Origin: Bombella pluederhausensis
GTDB taxonomy: Bacteria > Pseudomonadota > Alphaproteobacteria > Acetobacterales > Acetobacteraceae
Length of the DNA: 64,000 nucleotides
Assembly: GCF_026385525.1 (NCBI RefSeq)
Contig: NZ_JANIDY010000001.1
Span: 682,001 to 746,000, forward strand
Reading direction: 5' to 3'
The stretch's first letter is position 1. Each line of letters starts with the position of its first letter. Below the pieces are notes generated by a model that was not told where the DNA came from, made no database searches, and saw only the letters and a program-made list of their open reading frames with translations. The position numbers were made by a program, and so were the translations under genes. Below are positions 37,011-49,039 of the stretch, one piece after another.

Positions 37011-37865
37011 ATGCCAGAACTCCCAGAAGTCGAAACCATCCTCCGAAGTATGAAGCCTGCTCTGGAAGGGCAGTATATAACCTCTATTGAGGTCAAACGC
37101 CCTGATCTTCGTACACCTTTCCCTCCCGGCCTATCGACCATTCCGCTCCACAAAACCGTCATTCAGTTACGCCGCAGGGCCAAATATATCCTGATCGACT
37201 TCCAGCATGGCTGGAGTCTGCTCATCCATCTGGGAATGTCTGGACGATTATTTATCGATCCTGCTTCGCAGAACATCCCACCACGCAGGCATGAACATCT
37301 CGTGATATGGACGAATAATGGCCACCGTATCGGCCTAGTTGATCCCCGCAGGTTCGGCATGGTCTGTCTTTTCCCGACAGATCAAGAAGCACAGCAGCCT
37401 CAATTGAAACATTTAGGGGTAGAGCCTTTATTAAACACATTTACACCGGAACGGCTCGCAACCCTTTGTGCTACAACACGTATGCCCATTAAGAACGCCT
37501 TGCTGGACCAACGTAAGGTAGTGGGATTAGGGAACATCTATGTCTGTGAAGCCCTATTTAAGGCTCGCATTCATCCTGCAAAAGCAGCAGCTGATCTGAC
37601 TCGGAAGGAGATCAGGCGGCTGCACGGATTTGTGAGAGAGATTCTACAAGCCGCCATAGCGGCAGGAGGGTCCACTCTACGAGATTATGTCCGTACAGAC
37701 GGTCAGCCCGGAGCTTTTCAAGAGCTTCATCTTGTCTATGGCCGAGAAGGGGAAGAATGCCCCGTATGTCGTTCAGAAAATCGTCATTCTGTGATCATGC
37801 GTATAGCACAAAGTGGTCGTTCCACATTTTTCTGTCCACACTGTCAGAAAAATCCGCATAAATGA
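37011..37865 (+). CDS. mutM: Formamidopyrimidine-DNA glycosylase MutM
   Basis: Removes 8-oxoguanine and formamidopyrimidines from DNA. The 284-residue product starts MPELPEVE, which gives the catalytic Pro2 and Glu3, contains the LGMSGRL segment and the helix-two-turn-helix (GLGNIYVCEALFKARIHPAK), and ends with the zinc finger CPVCRS...FFCPHCQ. I set the start at 37011 because Pro2 must follow Met directly; the longer frame would bury it. Confidence 0.97.
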   Translation: MPELPEVETILRSMKPALEGQYITSIEVKRPDLRTPFPPGLSTIPLHKTVIQLRRRAKYILIDFQHGWSLLIHLGMSGRLFIDPASQNIPPRRHEHLVIWTNNGHRIGLVDPRRFGMVCLFPTDQEAQQPQLKHLGVEPLLNTFTPERLATLCATTRMPIKNALLDQRKVVGLGNIYVCEALFKARIHPAKAAADLTRKEIRRLHGFVREILQAAIAAGGSTLRDYVRTDGQPGAFQELHLVYGREGEECPVCRSENRHSVIMRIAQSGRSTFFCPHCQKNPHK

Positions 37866-37897
37866 GTGTCCATATCGGTGCAGAATAAAGACAGAGC

Positions 37898-37926
37898 TTG
37901 ACGCAACGCTGGCAGGAGAGTAGAGG
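37898..37926 (+). promoter_or_regulatory. Candidate sigma-70 promoter for rpsT
   Basis: TTGACG (37898-37903), then 17 bases, then TAGAGG (37921-37926), about 48 bases before the rpsT start. The -35 fits well and the -10 poorly. Prediction only. Confidence 0.4.
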
Positions 37927-37973
37927 GTCAGACATTATTTTTTAGCGAACTATCCGCAGGAAACCTGAAGCCC

Positions 37974-38246
37974 ATGGCAAACAACGCATCTGCCCGTAAA
38001 CGCATCCGTCAGAACGAGCGCCGCCGTCTGCGCAATGCTTCTCGCCTGTCCCGTATGCGTACCTTCATCAAGAGTGTTGAGAAGGCTATCCTGTCCGGCG
38101 ACAAGGCAGCAGCAGCAGAAGCTCTGCGGGCTGCTCAGCCTGAGATGCAGCGTGCAGCTGGCAAGGGCGTTATTGCTCGCAACACGGTCAGCCGCAAGCT
38201 GTCTCGTCTGTCTGCCCGCATTAAATCCCTTTCTGCTGCTGCCTGA
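37974..38246 (+). CDS. rpsT: 30S ribosomal protein S20
   Basis: Small-subunit ribosomal protein that binds 16S rRNA during early assembly. The 90-residue product starts [21 protein letters not shown], is highly basic and helical, and carries the segment HKNTASRKKSRL-like variant [17 protein letters not shown]. It follows mutM by about 110 bases and precedes dnaA, the usual order in Acetobacteraceae. A terminator follows. Confidence 0.97.
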   Translation: MANNASARKRIRQNERRRLRNASRLSRMRTFIKSVEKAILSGDKAAAAEALRAAQPEMQRAAGKGVIARNTVSRKLSRLSARIKSLSAAA

Positions 38247-38301
38247 TCAGTCTTCAGAGCAGGGAACCGTTCTGCTGCATTGTCGGCAGGACGGTTTTGG
38301 G

Positions 38302-38330
38302 CGCGCCTCTTAGGGCGCGTTCTTTTTTTG
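38302..38330 (+). terminator. Terminator after rpsT
   Basis: CGCGCC and GGCGCG form a short GC-rich stem with a 6-base loop, followed by TTCTTTTTTTG, about 55 bases after the rpsT stop. Confidence 0.8.
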
Positions 38331-38444
38331 CCACCTCAAAAACAGTCAGAGCATTCTGCTGTCCAGGCAAAAACACTTGATTACCCCTCCCGCCGGGCTC
38401 TACCCTAGCTGGAGGCACGTGAGACCAGAGTACGGAGATCAGAA

Positions 38445-39920
38445 GTGGAAAAAGCTCAGTCCCAGGACGCTGCTATGGCCCCTTCTGAAACAGACTCTCT
38501 CAAAATATCCTGGTTGCGCATCTGCGAACGCCTGAAAAGCGAAGTAGGTGATGTAGAATACAGGATGTGGATTCAGCGCATCACACTTGGCCCGCTGGAT
38601 GAAGATGAAATCGTGCTGTACCTGCCGGAACGCTTCCTTAGGGACTGGGTGAGGGCACAATATGGTCAACGACTGCAATCTCTTTGGCGTGAAGAAAGTC
38701 CTCTCGTTCAACATGTTGAGCTGAGAGTTGATAAAAAAGCCCAGCGCGCAGCATCAGCCGATGAAACGCCAGCCCCATCCGAACCCACCATGCCTGCCCG
38801 TTCAAACATCAGCATAATGGCAAAGGAAGATGCAGCCGCTTTAGAGCGTGAGAGTAGCTCTCCATCCCACTCGACAGGGGGGGAAGTCCGAAATGATTTG
38901 GCTGTCCCATTAGACCGCCGCTTTACGTTCGATAATTTTGTGGTCGGCAAACCGAATGAATTTGCCTATGCCTGTGCTGGCCGTGTTGCTGATCATCCGG
39001 CAAGCCCCGGTTTCAATCCTCTATTTCTTTATGGGGGCGTTGGATTGGGGAAAACGCACCTTATGCATGCTATCGGCCTTAAGCTAATCAGCCGTGGCAA
39101 TATCTCGGTCGCCTACATGTCGGCTGAAAAGTTCATGTATCGTTTCATTGCCTCCATGCAGTCTAAATCTCAGATGGAGTTTAAAGAACAACTTCGATCA
39201 GTTGATGTTCTGATGATTGACGATCTTCAGTTCCTGATCGGGAAGAACAGCACGCAGGAAGAATTTTTTCATACATTCAATGCGCTGGTTGATGCAGGAA
39301 GGCAGATCATTGTCAGTGCCGACAAAAGTCCTTCCGATCTATCTGGTCTAGAAGACAGGCTTCGTACACGACTGGGCTGCGGCATGGTGGCAGACATTCA
39401 TGCCACAACCTTTGAACTCCGTATCTCTATCTTGGAGGCTAAAGCCAAAGCTTCCGGTACGCCTGTTCCACCGAAAGTTCTGGAGTATCTGGCTCATAAA
39501 ATCACGACCAACGTACGCGAGCTCGAAGGCGCTTTGAATCGCCTTATCGCACATGCTGATCTGGTAGGCCGACCTGTCACGCTGGAATCAACACAGGATG
39601 TCCTCAAGGACATGCTCAAAGCACATGAACGCCGCGTCACGATTGATGAAATTCAGAGGAAAGTTGCCGAGCATTTCAATATCCGACTGACAGATATGTC
39701 GTCTGCTCGTAGGGCAAGGGCCGTAGCACGTCCGAGACAGATAGCTATGTTCCTCGCCAAACAGCTTACGAGCCGAAGCCTACCAGAAATTGGGCGAAAA
39801 TTCGGAAATCGTGATCATACAACTGTCATGCATGCCGTTAATCGTGTTTCTGAGTTGATGGAACAGGATCCCGGTCTGGCAGAAAGTGTGGAGCTGCTAC
39901 GGCACATGCTGGAAAGCTGA
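38445..39920 (+). CDS. dnaA: Chromosomal replication initiator DnaA
   Basis: Binds DnaA boxes and unwinds the replication origin. The 491-residue product has N-terminal domain I, a linker, the AAA+ domain with LYGGVGLGKTHLMHAIG and LMIDDLQFLIGK, and the C-terminal DNA-binding domain with GRKFGNRDHTTVMHAVNRV. I chose GTG at 38445 because GGAGA lies before it; an in-frame ATG sits 10 codons later. dnaN follows after 74 bases. I saw no exact DnaA boxes in the flanking gaps. Confidence 0.97.
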   Translation: MEKAQSQDAAMAPSETDSLKISWLRICERLKSEVGDVEYRMWIQRITLGPLDEDEIVLYLPERFLRDWVRAQYGQRLQSLWREESPLVQHVELRVDKKAQRAASADETPAPSEPTMPARSNISIMAKEDAAALERESSSPSHSTGGEVRNDLAVPLDRRFTFDNFVVGKPNEFAYACAGRVADHPASPGFNPLFLYGGVGLGKTHLMHAIGLKLISRGNISVAYMSAEKFMYRFIASMQSKSQMEFKEQLRSVDVLMIDDLQFLIGKNSTQEEFFHTFNALVDAGRQIIVSADKSPSDLSGLEDRLRTRLGCGMVADIHATTFELRISILEAKAKASGTPVPPKVLEYLAHKITTNVRELEGALNRLIAHADLVGRPVTLESTQDVLKDMLKAHERRVTIDEIQRKVAEHFNIRLTDMSSARRARAVARPRQIAMFLAKQLTSRSLPEIGRKFGNRDHTTVMHAVNRVSELMEQDPGLAESVELLRHMLES

Positions 39921-39994
39921 AGGCACCTTTTCAAACAAGATGTTATTTTGCTAAAGGGACATATTACTCGTCCCGATAAGGCTGTGGGGTTGTC

Positions 39995-41119
39995 ATGAAG
40001 TTTACGGTTGATCGCGCACCGCTCCTGCGTGCACTGTCCCATATTCAGGGTGTTGCCGAAAAGCGCAATACTATCCCCATTCTGGCCAATGTTCTGATGG
40101 AACATGACGGCGAAATTCTGCGCCTGACGGCAACGGATATGGAAATTGCTGTTGTTGAAGAAGTGCCGTCAGAGGCGACCCGTGCAGGGTCAGTAACAGT
40201 ACCGGCTGCTGTCCTTTTCGAAATTGTCCGTAAACTGACCGATGGTGCCTTGATCGAATTTGAGCAGGCAACATCTGAAGACCCGCTGCACCTGCGGGCA
40301 GGCCGGTACGCCACCAGCCTGAACGTTCTTCCGGTTGATGATTTTCCAGCCATGGTCGCAGGGGATTTGCCACATCATTTTGACATTCAGGCAGGTGATC
40401 TTCGTGGGCTGATTGATCGGACCCGTTTTGCCATGTCCAATGAGGAAACCCGTTATTACCTGAATGGCATCTACCTCCACATTGTTCTGGAGGGAAAGAA
40501 GAATTATCTGCGTGCCGTAGCAACAGATGGCCACCGCCTCGCCAAGGTGGATACCCCAGCACCCTTTGGTGTCAAAGGCATGCCGGGCATCATCGTACCT
40601 CGTAAAACGGTTACCGAAGTACGTAAGCTACTGGATAATGATGGTGCTTCTGTTGAAGTGGCTCTTTCTGAAACACGTATCCAGTTCCGCATCGGCTCCA
40701 TTCTGCTGACATCCAAACTTGTTGATGGCACCTTCCCAGAATATATGAGGGTCATTCCTCAGAACAATTCACGCATTCTTCGTGTCAGTAAGCAGGACCT
40801 TGCCGCCGCTGTGGGCCGTGTCGCAGCCATTAGTCAGGAACGTTCCCGACCGGTAAAACTGACTATCACAAAAAATCATCTAACACTTTCTGCAATCAGC
40901 CCTGATCAAGGGATTGCACAGGAGGAGCTGGATGAAAATAGCGTCACGTATGACAGTGATGACGTGGAGATTGGTTTTCAGGCCCGCTATCTCACGGATA
41001 TCACCGATCAAATCGATGCCGAAGCTGAATTCGCACTGGCCGATAGCTCATCTCCAACCCTGATACGGGACACGGGACATCCGGACGCCTTGTATGTCCT
41101 GATGCCTATCCGGGTCTAA
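39995..41119 (+). CDS. dnaN: DNA polymerase III beta sliding clamp
   Basis: Ring-shaped clamp that tethers DNA polymerase III and other partners to DNA. The 374-residue product begins MKFTVDRAPLLRALSHIQGV and shows the three repeated clamp domains, ending ALYVLMPIRV. Length is normal. It lies 74 bases after dnaA and 6 bases before the recF start, so dnaA-dnaN-recF-gyrB may be largely one transcription unit. Confidence 0.97.
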   Translation: MKFTVDRAPLLRALSHIQGVAEKRNTIPILANVLMEHDGEILRLTATDMEIAVVEEVPSEATRAGSVTVPAAVLFEIVRKLTDGALIEFEQATSEDPLHLRAGRYATSLNVLPVDDFPAMVAGDLPHHFDIQAGDLRGLIDRTRFAMSNEETRYYLNGIYLHIVLEGKKNYLRAVATDGHRLAKVDTPAPFGVKGMPGIIVPRKTVTEVRKLLDNDGASVEVALSETRIQFRIGSILLTSKLVDGTFPEYMRVIPQNNSRILRVSKQDLAAAVGRVAAISQERSRPVKLTITKNHLTLSAISPDQGIAQEELDENSVTYDSDDVEIGFQARYLTDITDQIDAEAEFALADSSSPTLIRDTGHPDALYVLMPIRV

Positions 41120-41125
41120 GACCCT

Positions 41126-42235
41126 TTGCGGTTACGGCGTCTAACTCTAACGGATTTCCGTAATTATGGACGCTGTGTCTGGAGGCCTTCATCTGCACTC
41201 TCTGTGCTAACAGGAGAGAATGGCAGCGGTAAAACCAACCTCCTAGAGGCCCTCTCTCTGCTCGCACCAGGGAGAGGGCTTCTCGGATCTCCTTCTCATC
41301 TTTTACCAAGGCATGGCCGTACCCAATGGGGTGTGACGGCTGACCTTGAGAAGAATGGACACCAGTTTCATCTTTCCACAGGCATGACAGAGGGTAGAGG
41401 GCGGCGCACTTTCCTTCTGGATGGAGAAAAGCCCCGGACACTCAGTGAGGTAGCTCAGCTTTATCCCTGTGTCTGGCTTACCCCACAGATGGACCGTCTG
41501 TTTCTTGATGGAGCCTCAGGGCGGCGACGCTTTCTTGATCGTCTGACAGTCGCTCTTATTCCCGATCATACCCAACAGATCATGGCGCATGAGCGCTCTG
41601 TTATGAGCCGGAATCGTGTCCTTCTCGAACAGCCCCATGAAGCTGCCTGGCTCGATTCACTGGAAACATCCATCAGCCGTCACGCAGTTGCGGTAACGGC
41701 GGGCCGCATGAATCTGATCGAGACTCTGAAAGAAACCCCCTTCGGGAACAAGGCCTTCCCTGGTACTGCACTAGAGCTTCACTGTCCCATTGCTCAAGCG
41801 CTGGAAAAGAGACCTGCCCTTGAGGTTGAAGATTGGCTCCGTCATTCTCTCCAGCAGGCACGTTCCCATGATAGAAACCGCAAAAGTACATCTCTAGGGG
41901 CACATAAAGCTGACATCAGCCTACAGGATGCAGAAACAGGTAGGGATGCAACTCAATCCAGCAGTGGGCAAAAGAAGATCATGCTGCTCAGCATCATTCT
42001 GTCTCACGCGCAGGCTATCAACAGAACGTGGGGCGTTCCCCCCATCATTCTTCTGGATGAGCCGCTAACCCACCTTGATGAACGATGTCGCCGCATTTTG
42101 ATGGAAAGCCTTTTAACTTTGCAAACAACCACCATCATGACAGGAACAGAAGCTGACCTTTTTTCGCCCCTCCAAGGTATGGCTGAGTTTCTGCATATCC
42201 GTGATGGTTCGCTTCAATCTGACTCAACCTGTTGA
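41126..42235 (+). CDS. recF: DNA replication and repair protein RecF
   Basis: ABC-type ATPase that helps load RecA at gaps. The 369-residue product has LTLTDFRNYGRC, GENGSGKTNLLEALSLLAPGRGL (Walker A) and the C-terminal signature SSGQKKIMLLSIIL with ILLDEPLTHLDE. The start is TTG at 41126, the only suitable codon ahead of the conserved N terminus. It begins 6 bases after dnaN. Confidence 0.95.
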   Translation: MRLRRLTLTDFRNYGRCVWRPSSALSVLTGENGSGKTNLLEALSLLAPGRGLLGSPSHLLPRHGRTQWGVTADLEKNGHQFHLSTGMTEGRGRRTFLLDGEKPRTLSEVAQLYPCVWLTPQMDRLFLDGASGRRRFLDRLTVALIPDHTQQIMAHERSVMSRNRVLLEQPHEAAWLDSLETSISRHAVAVTAGRMNLIETLKETPFGNKAFPGTALELHCPIAQALEKRPALEVEDWLRHSLQQARSHDRNRKSTSLGAHKADISLQDAETGRDATQSSSGQKKIMLLSIILSHAQAINRTWGVPPIILLDEPLTHLDERCRRILMESLLTLQTTTIMTGTEADLFSPLQGMAEFLHIRDGSLQSDSTC

Positions 42236-42334
42236 AACGAGGAGATTCATAGGGATAAGGGAAGGGCAGCACTGGTCATTGCAGGCCTCACGCAGTATAT
42301 TCAGTTCTCATATCCGTCATTGTACCCGGAGTAA

Positions 42335-45653
<3,319 letters not shown>

Positions 45654-45728
45654 TGTCATTGCCCCCTGATGGGGCATCCCAGTTTTTACTTTCCCATGGC
45701 CTATAATAGGCTTCAGGAGGCATGACTT

Positions 45729-47054
45729 ATGAGTTCTACGACCACAGCCGTAATTCTGGCCGCCGGTATGGGGACACGTATGAAATCCCGCCATCCCAAA
45801 GCCATGCAGCGTCTGGGAAACCAGCCGATGATCTGTCATCTTATCAAGACAGCTCAAAGGGTTGTGGATCGTATCGTGGTGGTCATTGGACCAGATATGG
45901 ATGAACTGGCCAGACTGGTCGCACCACATAAAACGGTGATCCAAACTGAACGTCTTGGGACCGGACATGCAGCTAAAACGGGGTTGGATATACTGGATGC
46001 AGGAAAAGCCATTATCCTTTATGCAGATAATCCTCTTTTAACAGCATCCACCATGCGAGAGCTGCTTGCATCACAGAGTGATAACGAGCTTTCTCTCTTA
46101 GGTATGAAACCTCGTGATCCGGGCCAATATGGCAGGATTGTTACGGGAGATAATGGTCACGTTAAACGGATCGTTGAATATAAAGATGCCTCAGAAGATG
46201 AGAGAAAAATTTCTCTATGCAATGCGGGTATGATGTGTGCTGATGTTCAACATTTTAAAAAATGGCTGGCAGATATTAAGCTCAACAACGCACAAAATGA
46301 ATATTATCTAACGGATGTAGTGGCTTTGGCTGCTCAACAAGGATCAGTCACGTATGTTGAAGGCACAGAAGATGAACTGGCAGGCGTCAATTCCCGTGCC
46401 GAGTTAGCTCAGGCAGAACTGAGATTACAGCAGAGATTACGGCGACAAGCTATGGAGCAGGGGGTAACTTTGGTTGACCCCTCAAGCATTTTCCTTAGCT
46501 CTGATACTATCCTTGCACAGGATGTTATAATCGAACCTAATGTGTTTATCGGTCCAGGCGTTGTTCTGGAGGAAGGATGCACAATCCGTGCCTTTTCTCA
46601 CCTTGAAGGATGCACCGTAAAACCAGGAGCAATGGTTGGTCCTTACGCCCGTCTACGACATGGAACAGTCTGCCATGAAAATAGTCATGTTGGTAATTTC
46701 GTAGAACTAAAAAATACCAACCTTGGCAAAGGTGGGAAAGCCAATCATCTCACTTACCTGGGGGATAGTGAGATCGGTGCTGGTAGCAATATTGGCGCAG
46801 GCAGCATCACATGCAATTATGACGGCGTGTTTAAACACAAGACTGTCATAGGGGAACGCTGTTTTATAGGGTCGAATAGTGTCATGGTGGCCCCTGTTAA
46901 AATAGACGATGAGGCCATGACGGCAGCAGGAAGTGTCATCACTAATGATGTTCCTTCTGGCGCCTTAGCATTTGGGCGGGCACGACAGACAAACAAGGAT
47001 GGTAAGGGGCGAACCCTTCAGGAAACATTGCGACAGAAAAAGGAGCAAGGCTGA
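45729..47054 (+). CDS. glmU: Bifunctional UDP-GlcNAc pyrophosphorylase/GlcN-1-P acetyltransferase GlmU
   Basis: Makes UDP-N-acetylglucosamine for peptidoglycan and lipopolysaccharide. The 441-residue product has the pyrophosphorylase domain first (AVILAAGMGTRMKSRHPKAM, then ERLGTGHAAKTG, YADNPLL), and the left-handed beta-helix acetyltransferase second with GGKANHLTYLGDSEIG and SITCNYDG. Slightly shorter than the E. coli enzyme. A Shine-Dalgarno AGGAGG lies before the ATG. Its stop overlaps the glmS start (TGATG). Confidence 0.97.
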   Translation: MSSTTTAVILAAGMGTRMKSRHPKAMQRLGNQPMICHLIKTAQRVVDRIVVVIGPDMDELARLVAPHKTVIQTERLGTGHAAKTGLDILDAGKAIILYADNPLLTASTMRELLASQSDNELSLLGMKPRDPGQYGRIVTGDNGHVKRIVEYKDASEDERKISLCNAGMMCADVQHFKKWLADIKLNNAQNEYYLTDVVALAAQQGSVTYVEGTEDELAGVNSRAELAQAELRLQQRLRRQAMEQGVTLVDPSSIFLSSDTILAQDVIIEPNVFIGPGVVLEEGCTIRAFSHLEGCTVKPGAMVGPYARLRHGTVCHENSHVGNFVELKNTNLGKGGKANHLTYLGDSEIGAGSNIGAGSITCNYDGVFKHKTVIGERCFIGSNSVMVAPVKIDDEAMTAAGSVITNDVPSGALAFGRARQTNKDGKGRTLQETLRQKKEQG

Positions 47055-48877
47055 TGTGTGGTATTTGTGGCGTTGTCGGGTATCAGCCTGCTACTCCGAT
47101 TGTATTCGAGGGGCTACGGCGTCTGGAATATCGTGGTTATGATTCTTCTGGCATTGCTACCGTAAATCATGGCCAACTTTCACGCTGTCGAGCCGCTGGT
47201 AAGCTTGATAATCTGAAACATGCCCTGGAAGAAACTCCACTTACTGGCACGACAGCTATAGGCCATACAAGATGGGCCACTCATGGAGCTCCCACAACTG
47301 GCAATGCCCATCCGCATCAGGCGGGGCAGGTAGCGATTGTCCATAATGGGATCATCGAGAACTTTTCTGAATTAAAAAGTCTTTTGGAGGCAAAGGGGCG
47401 CTTCTTTGAGACCGAGACAGACTCTGAGGTAGTAGCCCACCTTTTGGATGAGCATATTCAGCAAGGGATGCCCCCTAAAGAAGCTGCTTTTGCAACCATC
47501 CGGCAGTTAAGAGGTGCTTACGCCATTGCCATGATCTTTGAAGGGCATGACAATCTGCTTATTGGTGCCCGTCATGGTGCGCCGCTGGCAGTCGGGTACG
47601 GTAATGGCGAAATGTTTCTTGGGTCAGATAGTCTGGCTCTGGCACCGCTCTCTAACCGTATTACCTACCTTGAAGATGGCGACTGGTGCGTCTTAACACG
47701 AGAACAAGTTGAAATTTTTGATGCAACCGGCAATGCGGTTAACAGGCCAGTGCAGACAACATCTCTTTCAACGGGGCAGATTGGGAAAGACGGATATCGT
47801 CATTTCATGGAGAAAGAACTTCATGAGCACCCTGTCGCCATTGGTCAGACATTACAGCGGATCATAGACCCTGTAACCCGCCGCATTGTACTGCCTGAGA
47901 TGCCGTTTGATGTAGCTAACCTGTCCCGTGCTACAATTACGGCCTGTGGTTCTGCTTTTTATGCCGGTATGGTTGGGCGTTACTGGCTGGAAGAATTAGC
48001 CCGTCTTCCTGTTGATATTGATGTTGCTTCGGAATTACGTTACCGGCAGCCACCGCAGCCAGATCGTGGCCTTGCTCTACTTATTTCGCAGTCAGGTGAA
48101 ACAGCGGATACGCTCGGTGTTCTGCGAGAACTCAAAGCCGCAGGGCAGAGTATCGTCTCTGTTCTTAATGTAGAACACTCTACCATGGGGCGGGAAAGTG
48201 ACCTCGTTTTGGGGATGGTCGCAGGGCCTGAGATTTCCGTAGCCTCCACTAAAGCTTTCACAGCTCAGCTATCCGTCCTTGCTGCTCTGACGATTGACTT
48301 CGCTCGTAAGCGGAATCTCATTGATGAACAGAAAGAGCGTGAGCTGACTGACAGCTTGTTAGACCTGCCGTCTCATGCACTGGAAGTCCTTAATCTTTTT
48401 GAGCAGATACGCACTATGGCACGTGTTATCGCCCAAGCTCGTGATGTTCTTTATCTTGGTCGTGGCATATGTATGCCAGTTGCACAGGAAGGTGCTCTGA
48501 AGCTTAAAGAAATCAGCTATATCCATGCTGAGGCTTATGCAGCAGGTGAGCTGAAACATGGTCCTATCAGTTTGATTGATCAAAGCGTGCCTGTGGTGGC
48601 CATTGCACCCTCTACCATCCTTTTTGACAAGACACTCTCCAACCTTCAGGAGGCCCGTGCCCGTGGGGGACGGATTCTCGTCTTTACGGATGCCAAGGGG
48701 ACAGAACGGCTTAAAGACGTTGCTGAACACGTCATCGTGCTGCCTGATGTCAATGCATTTGCAACGCCTATCCTATACGCCATACCTGTTCAGATTCTAG
48801 CTTATGAGGTCGCCCTTCTTAAGGGAACAGATGTGGATCAGCCTCGTAATCTGGCCAAATCTGTTACCGTAGAATGA
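47054..48877 (+). CDS. glmS: Glucosamine-fructose-6-phosphate aminotransferase GlmS
   Basis: Makes glucosamine-6-phosphate from fructose-6-phosphate and glutamine. The 607-residue product begins MCGICGVVGYQ, giving the catalytic Cys at the N terminus (after Met removal), then GHTRWATHG, and two SIS sugar-isomerase domains (TACGSAFYAG, SQSGETADTLG). It ends with NLAKSVTVE. It overlaps glmU by one base and is certainly co-transcribed. No glmS ribozyme is seen upstream, as expected since it follows glmU directly. Confidence 0.97.
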   Translation: MCGICGVVGYQPATPIVFEGLRRLEYRGYDSSGIATVNHGQLSRCRAAGKLDNLKHALEETPLTGTTAIGHTRWATHGAPTTGNAHPHQAGQVAIVHNGIIENFSELKSLLEAKGRFFETETDSEVVAHLLDEHIQQGMPPKEAAFATIRQLRGAYAIAMIFEGHDNLLIGARHGAPLAVGYGNGEMFLGSDSLALAPLSNRITYLEDGDWCVLTREQVEIFDATGNAVNRPVQTTSLSTGQIGKDGYRHFMEKELHEHPVAIGQTLQRIIDPVTRRIVLPEMPFDVANLSRATITACGSAFYAGMVGRYWLEELARLPVDIDVASELRYRQPPQPDRGLALLISQSGETADTLGVLRELKAAGQSIVSVLNVEHSTMGRESDLVLGMVAGPEISVASTKAFTAQLSVLAALTIDFARKRNLIDEQKERELTDSLLDLPSHALEVLNLFEQIRTMARVIAQARDVLYLGRGICMPVAQEGALKLKEISYIHAEAYAAGELKHGPISLIDQSVPVVAIAPSTILFDKTLSNLQEARARGGRILVFTDAKGTERLKDVAEHVIVLPDVNAFATPILYAIPVQILAYEVALLKGTDVDQPRNLAKSVTVE

Positions 48878-48921
48878 ACATATTCCCGTAACAGGGAATA
48901 ATCTGTCTGTTTTTACAGAAT

Positions 48922-48957
48922 AATGGCAGGGCTTTCCTATGGAAGGCCCTGCTGCCT
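48922..48957 (+). terminator. Hairpin after glmS
   Basis: GCAGGGC and GCCCTGC form a 7-bp stem, extended by TCC/GGA inside, about 45 bases after the glmS stop. There is no clear T run, so it may act weakly. Confidence 0.5.
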
Positions 48958-49039
48958 GACCGCAGGAGGCTTGCTTGCGGTCTGTTTTATGCGTAGTCTC
49001 CAGAAGCTACAATGCGGATGACAGGAAGGGAAATACCAG

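Noticed and set aside
38247-38444. Replication origin next to dnaA
   Set aside because: No DnaA boxes or AT-rich unwinding element that I can point to; the dnaA neighbourhood alone is not evidence for oriC.
46980-47054. glmS ribozyme upstream of glmS
   Set aside because: glmS starts within the last base of glmU, leaving no room, and the ribozyme is known mainly from Gram-positive bacteria.
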